64,000 nucleotides of DNA from Promicromonospora sp049532985 (lineage in GTDB: Bacteria > Actinomycetota > Actinomycetes > Actinomycetales > Cellulomonadaceae). The stretch's first letter is position 1, and each line of letters opens with the position of its first letter. The notes under the pieces were generated by a model. That model was given only the letters and a program-made list of their open reading frames with translations, ran no database searches and was not told the DNA's origin. The stretch is taken from positions 1,364,001-1,428,000 of the forward strand of contig NZ_CP186693.1 of NCBI RefSeq assembly GCF_049532985.1. Direction: 5' to 3'. Below are positions 23,893 through 31,631 of this stretch, in pieces. The position numbers and the translations under genes are program-made.

Positions 23893-24584
23893 GCGCCACC
23901 GTGTTCGGCACCGGCGCCCTCGACGCGCTCGGGGACGTCGCCGACGGATCGACCGTGATGATCGGCGGGTTCGGCCCGGCAGGCCAGCCCGTCGAGCTCG
24001 TGGAGGCCCTGCTGGAGCAGGGCGCCACCGACCTCGTGGTGGTGAGCAACAACGCCGGCAACGGCGAGGACCCGCTCGCCCGGCTGATCCAGCACGGGCG
24101 CGTGGCCAAGATGGTCTGCTCGTTCCCGCGGCAGGTCGACTCCTGGCACTTCGACGCCGCCTACCGGTCCGGCGCCGTGGAGCTGGAGCTCGTGCCGCAG
24201 GGCAACCTGGCCGAGCGGATCCGGGCCGCCGGCGCCGGGATCGGCGCGTTCTTCACGCCCACCGGCTTCGGCACCCCGCTCGCCGAGGGCAAAGAGCACC
24301 GGCGCATCGACGGCGTCGACCACGTGCTGGAGTACCCGATCCACGCCGACCTCGCCCTGGTGCGCGCCGACCGGGCCGACGGCGCCGGGAACCTCGTGTA
24401 CCGCAAGACGGCCCGCAACTTCGGACCGATCATGGCGACCGCCGCCCGGCGGACCGTGGTCCAGGTGCGCGAGGTCGTTCCCGTCGGGGCGCTCGACCCG
24501 GAGGCCGTGGTGACGCCCGGCATCTACGTGGACGCCGTGGTCGAGCTGCCCGCCCGCGCCGCCAGGACGGAGATCACGGCATGA
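23889..24584 (+). CDS. pcaI: 3-oxoadipate CoA-transferase subunit A
   Basis: PcaI pairs with PcaJ to move CoA from succinyl-CoA to 3-oxoadipate. The 231-residue subunit shows the CoA-transferase family I alpha-chain glycine motif (STVMIGGFGPAGQPVELVEA), NNAGNGEDPLARLI, and GIGAFFTPTGFGTPLAEGK. Residues VYRKTARNFGPIMATAA are also typical. The ATG overlaps the pcaF stop by 4 bases, and the stop overlaps pcaJ by 4, keeping subunit amounts matched. Confidence 0.95.
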   Translation: MSATVFGTGALDALGDVADGSTVMIGGFGPAGQPVELVEALLEQGATDLVVVSNNAGNGEDPLARLIQHGRVAKMVCSFPRQVDSWHFDAAYRSGAVELELVPQGNLAERIRAAGAGIGAFFTPTGFGTPLAEGKEHRRIDGVDHVLEYPIHADLALVRADRADGAGNLVYRKTARNFGPIMATAARRTVVQVREVVPVGALDPEAVVTPGIYVDAVVELPARAARTEITA

Positions 24585-25252
24585 CCCCCCTGGACGACAC
24601 CCGCACGGTCACGGACGCCCCGCTCACCAAGGCGCAGATCGCCGCCCGGGTCGCCGCGGACATCGCGCCCGGGTCGTACGTCAACCTCGGCATCGGACTG
24701 CCCACGCTCGTGGCCGACCACCTCGCCACGGGCAGCGGCATCACGCTGCACACCGAGAACGGCATGCTCGGCATGGGCCCCTCCCCGGACGCCGACGCCG
24801 TCGACCCCGACCTGGTCAACGCCGGCAAGATCCCCGTCACGGAGCTGCCCGGCGCCTCCTACTTCCACCAGGCCGACTCGTTCGCCATGATGCGCGGCGG
24901 CCACATCGACGTCTGCGTGCTGGGGGCCTTCCAGGTCTCGGTCACGGGCGACCTCGCCAACTGGTCCACGGGCGAGCCCGGGGCCGTGCCCGCCGTCGGC
25001 GGGGCGATGGACCTGGCCGTCGGCGCCCGGCGCACCGTCGTGACCATGACGCTGCTGACCAAGGACGGCGCGCCCAAGCTCGTGGAGCGCTGCACGCTGC
25101 CGCTCACCGGCGTCGGCTGCGTCTCCCGCGTCTACACCGACCTGGCCGTGCTCGACGTGGGCCCCGGCGGCGCGCGCGTCGTGGAGACCTACGGCACCAC
25201 GCACGACGAGCTCGAGACGCTGCTCGGCCTGACCCTGGGAAGGACCCCGTGA
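24581..25252 (+). CDS. pcaJ: 3-oxoadipate CoA-transferase subunit B
   Basis: The 223-residue beta subunit carries the catalytic glutamate (Glu59 in TLHTENGMLGMGP), which forms the glutamyl-CoA thioester. Other family text is YVNLGIGLPTLVADHL, GASYFHQADSFAMMRGGHID and VLGAFQVSVTGDLANW. It starts at ATG 24581 inside the pcaI stop (ATGA) and its stop overlaps pobA's GTG. No defects seen. Confidence 0.95.
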   Translation: MTPLDDTRTVTDAPLTKAQIAARVAADIAPGSYVNLGIGLPTLVADHLATGSGITLHTENGMLGMGPSPDADAVDPDLVNAGKIPVTELPGASYFHQADSFAMMRGGHIDVCVLGAFQVSVTGDLANWSTGEPGAVPAVGGAMDLAVGARRTVVTMTLLTKDGAPKLVERCTLPLTGVGCVSRVYTDLAVLDVGPGGARVVETYGTTHDELETLLGLTLGRTP

Positions 25253-26466
25253 CCGCATCGCCAGCCCCGGAACGCACACCCGTCGCCGTCGTGGGCGGCG
25301 GCCCCGCCGGGCTGCTGCTCTCGCACCTGCTGCACCGCTCCGGGATCGAGCACGTGGTGCTGGAGGCCCGCACTCGCGACGAGATCGAGCACACGCACCG
25401 CGCCGGCATCCTGGAGGCCTCCTCCGTGCAGGTGCTCGCGGACAACGGCATGGACCGCGTGCTGCGCGAGGGCGACCGGCACGACGGCATCGTGCTGCGC
25501 TTCGACGGCGCCGACCACCGCGTGGACCTGACCGGGCTGACCGGGCGCAGCGTGTGGCTCTACCCGCAGACCGCCGTCTTCACCGACCTCGCCACGCGCC
25601 GGGAGGCCGACGGCGGCGACGTGCGCTGGGGCGCCACCGTCACCCGGGTGCTCGACGCCGGCACCGACCGGCCCGGCGTGCTGTGGACCGACGCGGACGG
25701 CGCGGAGCACGAGCTGCGCTGCGACGTGCTGGTCGGCGCCGACGGGTCGCGCTCCACGCTGCGGCACACGCTGCCCGAGTCGCAGCGGCACACGTACACC
25801 CACGAGTACCCCTACGCCTGGTTCGGCGTCATCGTCGAGGCCCCGCGCAGCGCACCCGAGCTCGTCTACACCACTTCCGAGCACGGGTTCGCGCTGATCA
25901 GCCAGCGCACCGAGACCCACCAGCGGATGTACTTCCAGTGCGACCCCGGCGAGGACCCGGCCGGCTGGACCGAGGACCGGATCTGGGCCGAGCTCCAGCG
26001 CCGGGTGGCCGGCCCCGACGGGTTCCGGCTCGTGGAAGGGCACGTCCGGGAGCGGTCGGTGCTGCGGTTCCGCTCGTCCGTGGTGGAACCCGTGCGGCAC
26101 GGGCGCATGCTGCTCGCCGGCGACGCCGCCCACACCGTGCCGCCCACCGGCGCGAAGGGCCTCAACCTGGCGCTCGCGGACGTGGTGGTGCTGCACGACG
26201 TGCTGGAGACCTGGTTCTCGAAGCGGGACGACGCCGTGCTCGACGAGTACGGCCGCCGCGTGTCGGAGCGGGTGTGGCGCGCACAGCACTTCTCCGCGTG
26301 GATGAGCGCCATGCTGCACGCCCACCCCGGCGAGACGGGGTTCGCCGCCCGGCGACGGCTGGCCGAGCTGCGCACCCTGGTCGCCTCCGAGGCCGGCCGG
26401 CGGTTCCTCGCCGAGGGGTACACCGGCTGGGGACCGGTGCTCGGGAACCCCGCGGGCGCCGCGTGA
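25249..26466 (+). CDS. pobA: 4-Hydroxybenzoate 3-monooxygenase
   Basis: PobA hydroxylates 4-hydroxybenzoate to protocatechuate with NAD(P)H, O2 and FAD in the cytoplasm. The 405-residue protein has the FAD motif GGGPAG at residues 16-21 (VAVVGGGPAGLLLSHLL), RAGILE near residue 52, DG motif VLVGADGSRSTLRHTLP, and the second FAD motif LLAGDAAHTVPPTGAKGLNL at about residue 288. Length and layout match p-hydroxybenzoate hydroxylase. GTG start overlaps pcaJ. Its place inside the pca operon links 4-hydroxybenzoate directly to the ring-cleavage genes that follow. Confidence 0.94.
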   Translation: MTASPAPERTPVAVVGGGPAGLLLSHLLHRSGIEHVVLEARTRDEIEHTHRAGILEASSVQVLADNGMDRVLREGDRHDGIVLRFDGADHRVDLTGLTGRSVWLYPQTAVFTDLATRREADGGDVRWGATVTRVLDAGTDRPGVLWTDADGAEHELRCDVLVGADGSRSTLRHTLPESQRHTYTHEYPYAWFGVIVEAPRSAPELVYTTSEHGFALISQRTETHQRMYFQCDPGEDPAGWTEDRIWAELQRRVAGPDGFRLVEGHVRERSVLRFRSSVVEPVRHGRMLLAGDAAHTVPPTGAKGLNLALADVVVLHDVLETWFSKRDDAVLDEYGRRVSERVWRAQHFSAWMSAMLHAHPGETGFAARRRLAELRTLVASEAGRRFLAEGYTGWGPVLGNPAGAA

Positions 26467-26506
26467 CGGCACGGGGACGGACGACGACGTCGAGAGGACG
26501 AGGACG

Positions 26507-27331
26507 ATGAACCACACAGCGACACAGGCGCCCGCGGCGCCGAGCACCGTGCTCGACGCGGCCGCGGACTCGCAGGCGCAGCTCAGCGCCGAGATCGCGG
26601 CCGCGCACACCGCGTACGCCGAGGGCCTCGACGGGGGCGCCCCGGAGGAACAGGGACCGCGCCGCAACTGGCCCCCGTACCGCAGCTCGCTGCTGCGCCA
26701 CCCGACCAAGGACCTGCACCACGCCGACCCGGAGACGATCGAGCTGTTCTCCCCGGTGTTCGGCGAGCGCGACATCGGGCCGCTGGAGGCCGACCTGACG
26801 GTGCAGCGCGACGGCGAGCCCATCGGGGAGCGCATCGTGGTGCGCGGTCGCGTCGTCGACGGCGAGGGCCGGCCGGTGCGCCGCCAGCTCGTGGAGGTCT
26901 GGCAGGCCAACGCCGCCGGCCGGTACGTGCACAAGCGCGACCAGCACCCTGCGCCGATCGACCCGAACTTCACCGGGATCGGCCGCATGCTGACCGACGA
27001 CGACGGCTGGTACCGGTTCCAGACCATCAAGCCCGGGCCGTACCCGTGGAAGAACCACTTCAACGCGTGGCGGCCCGCGCACATCCACTTCTCGCTCTTC
27101 GGGCGCCAGATCACCCAGCGCATCGTCACCCAGATGTACTTCCCCGGGGATCCCCTGTTCGCGCTGGACCCCATCTACCAGTCCATCCAGGACCAGCGCG
27201 CCCGCGACCGGCTCGTGGCGACCTACGACCACGACACGTCCGAGCACGAGTGGGCCACGGGCTACCGGTGGGACATCGTCCTGACCGGGTCGCACCGGAC
27301 GTGGACCGAGCCGGAGGACGGCGATGAGTGA
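26507..27331 (+). CDS. pcaH: Protocatechuate 3,4-dioxygenase beta subunit
   Basis: PcaH with PcaG forms the Fe(III) intradiol dioxygenase that opens protocatechuate to 3-carboxy-cis,cis-muconate. The 274-residue beta chain holds the iron. The ligands are readable by comparison with the Pseudomonas enzyme: Tyr140 (AAGRYVHK), Tyr179 (KPGPYPWKNHF), His192 and His194 (RPAHIHFSLFG). The first 45 residues are an Ala-rich extension. The 40-base gap before this gene is the largest inside the operon; ATG at 26507 follows GAGGACGAGG. Overlaps pcaG by 8 bases. Confidence 0.95.
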   Translation: MNHTATQAPAAPSTVLDAAADSQAQLSAEIAAAHTAYAEGLDGGAPEEQGPRRNWPPYRSSLLRHPTKDLHHADPETIELFSPVFGERDIGPLEADLTVQRDGEPIGERIVVRGRVVDGEGRPVRRQLVEVWQANAAGRYVHKRDQHPAPIDPNFTGIGRMLTDDDGWYRFQTIKPGPYPWKNHFNAWRPAHIHFSLFGRQITQRIVTQMYFPGDPLFALDPIYQSIQDQRARDRLVATYDHDTSEHEWATGYRWDIVLTGSHRTWTEPEDGDE

Positions 27332-27926
27332 CCTGCTGCCCCCGACGCCGGGGCAGACCGTCGGGCCCTTCTTCGGGTACGCCCTGCCGTACGCCCACGG
27401 CAACGAGGTGGTCGAGGCCGGTACCGCGGGCGCCGTCCGACTGCACGGGACCGTGCGCGACGGCGCGGGCACGCCCGTGCCCGACGCCCTGGTCGAGATC
27501 TGGCACGCCGACCCCGTCGGGAACGTCGTGGGCCGCAGCGGCTCGCTGCTGCGCGACGGCACGTTCACCGGCTGGGGGCGCGCCGAGACCGACCGGGAGG
27601 GCGGGTTCTGGTTCCGCACGCTCACCCCGGGGCCCACCGCGCCCGGGCGTGCCGCGTTCTTCCACGTGACCCTCTTCGCCCGCGGCCTCCAGGACCGCCT
27701 CTTCACGCGCGCCTACGTGCCCGCCGAGGACGGGGCGGGCCAGGCGGCGCTGGCCGCGGACCCGCTGCTCGCCTCGCTCGACGCGCAGCGACGCGCGACG
27801 CTGGTCACCGTGCGCGAGCCGGACGGCGCGCTGCGCTTCGACATCCGCATGCAGGGGGAGGGGGAGACCGTGTTCCTGACGTACGACGACGGCCCCGACG
27901 CGGGCCGGGACGGCGTCGGTGCCTGA
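27324..27926 (+). CDS. pcaG: Protocatechuate 3,4-dioxygenase alpha subunit
   Basis: The 200-residue alpha chain has the intradiol fold (TPGQTVGPFFGYALPY, VRLHGTVRDGAGTPVPDALV, EIWHADPVGN, GGFWFRTLTPGPTAPGRAAF) but lacks the iron-binding Tyr/His set, as expected; it completes the active site of the beta subunit. It begins within the last codons of pcaH (8-base overlap) and ends 8 bases into pcaB. Confidence 0.95.
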   Translation: MSDLLPPTPGQTVGPFFGYALPYAHGNEVVEAGTAGAVRLHGTVRDGAGTPVPDALVEIWHADPVGNVVGRSGSLLRDGTFTGWGRAETDREGGFWFRTLTPGPTAPGRAAFFHVTLFARGLQDRLFTRAYVPAEDGAGQAALAADPLLASLDAQRRATLVTVREPDGALRFDIRMQGEGETVFLTYDDGPDAGRDGVGA

Positions 27927-29115
27927 CGTCGGCCTCCTGCTGCCGGGCACGGCGGGCGACGAGGGGACCGACGACGTCGCCGTCCTGCGCGCGCTCCTGA
28001 CCGCGGAGGCCGCCTGGGTGCGTGCCCAGGCGGCCGTCGGCCTGGTGCCCGGCGGGGTGGCGGACGCCGTCGACGCGGCGGCCGCGGGGCTCGCCGGGAC
28101 CGGAGCCTCCGGCCGGGAGGCGGCCGAGGAGCTGGCCCGCGAGGTCGCCGCGCAGGCCGCGGCCGGTGGCAACCCCGTGATCCCCTTGCTCGCCGCGCTG
28201 CGGGCGGCCGCCCCCGAGCACGCCGCGACGATCCACGCCGGGCTGACCAGCCAGGACGTGCTGGACACCGCGCTGGTGCTGGTGCTCCGCGACGCCGCGC
28301 GCACGGCCGGTGCCGACCTCGACCGGGCACGCACGGCCGCGGCCCGGCTCGCCCGCACGTACCGGGACGCCCCGGCCCTGGGCCGCACGCTCGCCCAGGC
28401 CGCCGTGCCGACCACGCTCGGCGCCCGGTTCGCGGGCTGGCTCGGCGGCCTGCGCGCGGCACGAGACGCGCTCGCGAGTGCCGCCGCGGGGCTCCCGCTG
28501 GCCTACGGCGGGGCGGCCGGCGAGCTGTCGGGCGTCGCCCGGCTCACGGACGACCCGTTCGCGCTCGTCGACGCCTGGGGTACGGAGCTCGGCCTGCCCG
28601 TGCCGCCCGGTCCCTGGCACACCACGCGAGCGCCCATGACCCGCGCCGCCGACGCCCTCGCCGAGACCTGCGCCGCGCTCGGGCACATCGCGGGCGACGT
28701 GCTCCAGGGCGTTCGGCCCGGCGCCGACGAGCTGCGCGAGCCGGCGGCGCCCGGCCGGGGGGCGTCGTCGGCCATGCCGCACAAGCGCAACCCGGTGCTG
28801 TCCGTGCTGCTGCGCCGGTCCGCGCTCGCGGCCCCGCACCTCGCCGCCACCGTCCGGACGGCGGCGGGCCTGGCCGCCGACGAGCGGCCCGACGGCGCCT
28901 GGCACGCCGAGTGGCCCGCCCTGCGCGACCTCGCCCGGCACGCCGTCGCGGCGTCCCGGCTGGGTGCCGAGCTCCTCGACGGGCTGGAGGTCGACGCCGA
29001 GGCCGCCGCCCGCACCCTGCGCGCGGCCCTGCCCGACGCCCACGGCGTGGGGCTGGCTCCCGCCCTCGTGGACCGGGTGCTCGCCGCCGCCGACGACCGC
29101 ACGGAGGAACCATGA
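27919..29115 (+). CDS. pcaB: 3-Carboxy-cis,cis-muconate cycloisomerase
   Basis: PcaB cyclises 3-carboxymuconate to gamma-carboxymuconolactone. The 398-residue protein belongs to the fumarase/aspartase superfamily; its signature loop is GASSAMPHKRNPVLSVLL at about residues 281-298, and TSQDVLDTALVL near residue 113 is a second conserved block. The bacterial enzymes are often about 450 residues, so this is a somewhat short form with a reduced C-terminus. GTG start inside pcaG; the stop overlaps pcaD (ATGA). Confidence 0.92.
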   Translation: MPDVGLLLPGTAGDEGTDDVAVLRALLTAEAAWVRAQAAVGLVPGGVADAVDAAAAGLAGTGASGREAAEELAREVAAQAAAGGNPVIPLLAALRAAAPEHAATIHAGLTSQDVLDTALVLVLRDAARTAGADLDRARTAAARLARTYRDAPALGRTLAQAAVPTTLGARFAGWLGGLRAARDALASAAAGLPLAYGGAAGELSGVARLTDDPFALVDAWGTELGLPVPPGPWHTTRAPMTRAADALAETCAALGHIAGDVLQGVRPGADELREPAAPGRGASSAMPHKRNPVLSVLLRRSALAAPHLAATVRTAAGLAADERPDGAWHAEWPALRDLARHAVAASRLGAELLDGLEVDAEAAARTLRAALPDAHGVGLAPALVDRVLAAADDRTEEP

Positions 29116-29960
29116 CCGCCGACCCCGCGCTCGGGGTGGTCCCGTTCGCGCTCACCGACGCCGCCCGGCCGCTCCTCGTGCTCGGCCCCTCGCTCGGCAC
29201 GAGCGTCACGGCCCTGTGGCAGGACGTCGTCCCGCTGCTGCCGGACGTCGACGTCGTGGGCTGGGACCTGCCCGGCCACGGCTCGGCGCCTGCACCCGAC
29301 CCCGGAGGCCTTGCCGGGCTCACCGTGCCGGACCTCGCGCGCGCCGTGCTCGACGTGGTCGCGCGGGCGCAGGCCGAGCGCGGTGACGTCGGCGCGCCGT
29401 TCTGGTACGCGGGCGTGTCCGTGGGCGGCGCCGTGGGGCTGCACCTGCTGCTCGACGCGCCCGGCCGGCTGCACGGCGCCGCCCTGATCTGCACCGCCGC
29501 GTCGTTCGGGGAGCCAGGGCCGTGGCTCGACCGGGCCCGGCTCGTGGAGTCCGCGGGAACGCCCACCCAGGTCGAGGGGTCGGCCCGGCGATGGTTCGGC
29601 CCCGGGTTCGTCGAGCGGGAGCCGCGGGTCGTGCTGCGCCTGCTGGGCAGCCTCCAGACGGCCGACCGGTTCGGGTACGGGGCCGTGTGCCGGGCGCTGG
29701 CCGCCTGGGACGTGCGACCCGGGCTCGCCGGGGCGGGCGGGCACGTGTCGTCCGTCCCCGTGTCGTCCGTGCCGGTGGTGACGATCGCGGGGGAGCACGA
29801 CCTGCCCGCGCCGCCCGCCGCACTGGCGGAGATCGCCCGGGGCGTGGGCGCCGTCCGCTCCGAGGTGCTCGACGGCGTGGCGCACCTCGCGCCCGCCGAG
29901 GCGCCCGCGCGCGTGGCCGAGCTGGTGCGGGATCTCGTGACGGCGGGGGTGGCACGATGA
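29112..29960 (+). CDS. pcaD: 3-Oxoadipate enol-lactonase (alpha/beta hydrolase)
   Basis: PcaD hydrolyses beta-ketoadipate enol-lactone to beta-ketoadipate. The 282-residue alpha/beta hydrolase shows oxyanion text LLVLGPSLGTSVTALW, WDLPGHGSAPAP, nucleophile Ser103 in YAGVSVGGAVGLH, acid in TIAGEHDLP and His in DGVAHLAPAEAP. Near residues 214-223 it has a short internal duplication, VSSVPVSSVPVV, from two copies of a 15-base unit, probably in the loop before the acid strand. Overlaps pcaC by ATGA. Confidence 0.92.
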   Translation: MTADPALGVVPFALTDAARPLLVLGPSLGTSVTALWQDVVPLLPDVDVVGWDLPGHGSAPAPDPGGLAGLTVPDLARAVLDVVARAQAERGDVGAPFWYAGVSVGGAVGLHLLLDAPGRLHGAALICTAASFGEPGPWLDRARLVESAGTPTQVEGSARRWFGPGFVEREPRVVLRLLGSLQTADRFGYGAVCRALAAWDVRPGLAGAGGHVSSVPVSSVPVVTIAGEHDLPAPPAALAEIARGVGAVRSEVLDGVAHLAPAEAPARVAELVRDLVTAGVAR

Positions 29961-30361
29961 GCGGGGACACCGGACACGGCGCCGGGGCGGAGCGAGCCGA
30001 GGCAGGCATGCGCGTGCGCCGTGAGGTGCTCGGCGACGCGCACGTGGACCGCGCGACCGAGCGCACCACGGACTTCACCGCCGACTTCCAGGACCTCATC
30101 ACCCGGTATGCCTGGGGCGAGATCTGGACGCGGCCGGGCCTGGACCGGCGCTCCCGCTCGATGATCACGCTCACGGCCCTCGTGGCGGGCGGGCACTGGG
30201 GTGAGCTCGCGATGCACGTGCGCGCCGCCCTGCGCAACGGCCTGTCCGTGGACGAGCTGCGCGAGGTGCTGCTCCAGAGTGCGATCTACTGCTCGGTGCC
30301 GAGCGCCAACCACGCGTTCGCCGTCGCCCAGGACGTGCTGCGTGAGGAGGGGCTGCTCTGA
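29957..30361 (+). CDS. pcaC: 4-Carboxymuconolactone decarboxylase
   Basis: PcaC decarboxylates gamma-carboxymuconolactone to the enol-lactone used by PcaD. The 134-residue AhpD-like protein has VDRATERTTDFTADFQDLIT, RYAWGEIWTRPGLDRRSRSM, TLTALVAGGHWGELAMHVRA and the active-site block YCSVPSANHAFAVA. In rhodococci and streptomycetes pcaD and pcaC are often fused as pcaL; here they are separate but joined by an ATGA overlap. Confidence 0.94.
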   Translation: MSGDTGHGAGAERAEAGMRVRREVLGDAHVDRATERTTDFTADFQDLITRYAWGEIWTRPGLDRRSRSMITLTALVAGGHWGELAMHVRAALRNGLSVDELREVLLQSAIYCSVPSANHAFAVAQDVLREEGLL

Positions 30362-30372
30362 GCGCCGGACGG

Positions 30373-31617
30373 ATGGAACCGGGCCGCACGGGGGTCGGCG
30401 GCGGGCTGGTGCTCGTGGGCGTGCTCGCGATCGCGGCCAACCTGCGTGCCGCCATCACCGTGGTGGGCCCGGTCGCGGACGACGTGGCTGCCGACCTGGA
30501 CCTGTCCTCGACCGAGGTGTCCCTCCTGGTGTCGCTGCCGCTGCTGTGCTTCGGCGCGTTCGCGCTGGTGGCTCCGCGGCTCTTGGCGCGCTGGGGGATC
30601 GAGGCCACCGCCGTCGCCGCGCTCACCGCGCTCGGGGTCGGCATCGTGGCCCGCTCCGTGCCGCTGCCCGGCGCGCTCTGGGTGGGCACGGTGCTGCTCG
30701 GCGCGGGTGTCGCCACCCTGAACGTCGCCCTGCCCGCCCTGGTCAAGCGGGACTTCCCGCAGCGGGTCGGGCGCCTGACGGGCGCGTACTCGGCGACGCA
30801 GTCGGCGTTCGCCGCGATCTCCACGGTGGTCGCGGTGCCGCTGGCGGGGACGCAGCCGGAGGGATGGCGGATCGCGTTCGGGGTGTGGGTGGGCACGACC
30901 CTGGTGGCGCTGGGGGTGATGGTGCCACGGTGGCGCGCCGCCCGCGGGTTCCCGGTGCGGGATGGTGCGGGCTCGTCCGAGGAGCTGGGCCGGGCACTGG
31001 ACGGGTCGAGCGGGGAGTCGGGTGCACCGACGAGGAGGGGCCCCGCGCCCTGGCGTACCCTGCTGGGCTGGCAGGTGGCCGGCTACATGGGCCTGCAGTC
31101 GACGTTCTACTACTCGGTGGTCACGTGGTGGCCCTCGGTCGAGACCGGCGCGGGCTTCACACCGGGCGCGGCGGGTGCGCACCAGGGCCTGCTCCAGGTG
31201 ACCGGCATCCTCGCGTCGCTGCTCGCGGGGCGGCTCATCGACCGGAGCCGGGCGCGCGGGCAGAGCGGGCTCGCGGTGGCGTTCTCCGGGGTGTCGGCCG
31301 TCGCGGTCGTGGGCGAGCTGCTGGCGCCCGGCTGGTGGCCGGTCTGGATCGTGCTGCTCGGGGCGGGGACCGCCGCGGCATTCGTCACCGCTCTCTCGTT
31401 GTTCGGCCTGCGCACGGAGCACCACGCCCAGGCCGGGGCACTGTCGGGCATGGCCCAGGCGTTCGGCTACGGCCTCGCGGCGCTGGGCCCGCTCGTGATC
31501 GGCACCCTCCACGACGCGACGGCGGGCTGGACCGTCCCGCTCGTGGTGCTGCTGGCGATGAAGGTCCCGGAGGTGCTGGCCGGCGCGCTGGCGGGCCGGC
31601 GGCGCACGATCGCCTAG
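30373..31617 (+). CDS. MFS transporter, CynX/NimT-like
   Basis: The 414-residue protein has 12 predicted helices and the CynX/NimT-type N-terminus LVGVLAIAANLRAAITVVGP. It starts 11 bases after pcaC and so is probably the last gene of the operon, which makes aromatic-acid uptake or export of an intermediate its likely job. A hydrophilic central loop of about 45 residues (around residues 190-235) with Ser/Gly/Arg-rich text separates the two halves. It ends 14 bases before the convergent HNH gene. Confidence 0.87.
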   Translation: MEPGRTGVGGGLVLVGVLAIAANLRAAITVVGPVADDVAADLDLSSTEVSLLVSLPLLCFGAFALVAPRLLARWGIEATAVAALTALGVGIVARSVPLPGALWVGTVLLGAGVATLNVALPALVKRDFPQRVGRLTGAYSATQSAFAAISTVVAVPLAGTQPEGWRIAFGVWVGTTLVALGVMVPRWRAARGFPVRDGAGSSEELGRALDGSSGESGAPTRRGPAPWRTLLGWQVAGYMGLQSTFYYSVVTWWPSVETGAGFTPGAAGAHQGLLQVTGILASLLAGRLIDRSRARGQSGLAVAFSGVSAVAVVGELLAPGWWPVWIVLLGAGTAAAFVTALSLFGLRTEHHAQAGALSGMAQAFGYGLAALGPLVIGTLHDATAGWTVPLVVLLAMKVPEVLAGALAGRRRTIA

Positions 31618-31631
31618 ATGGTTGGTCCCGG

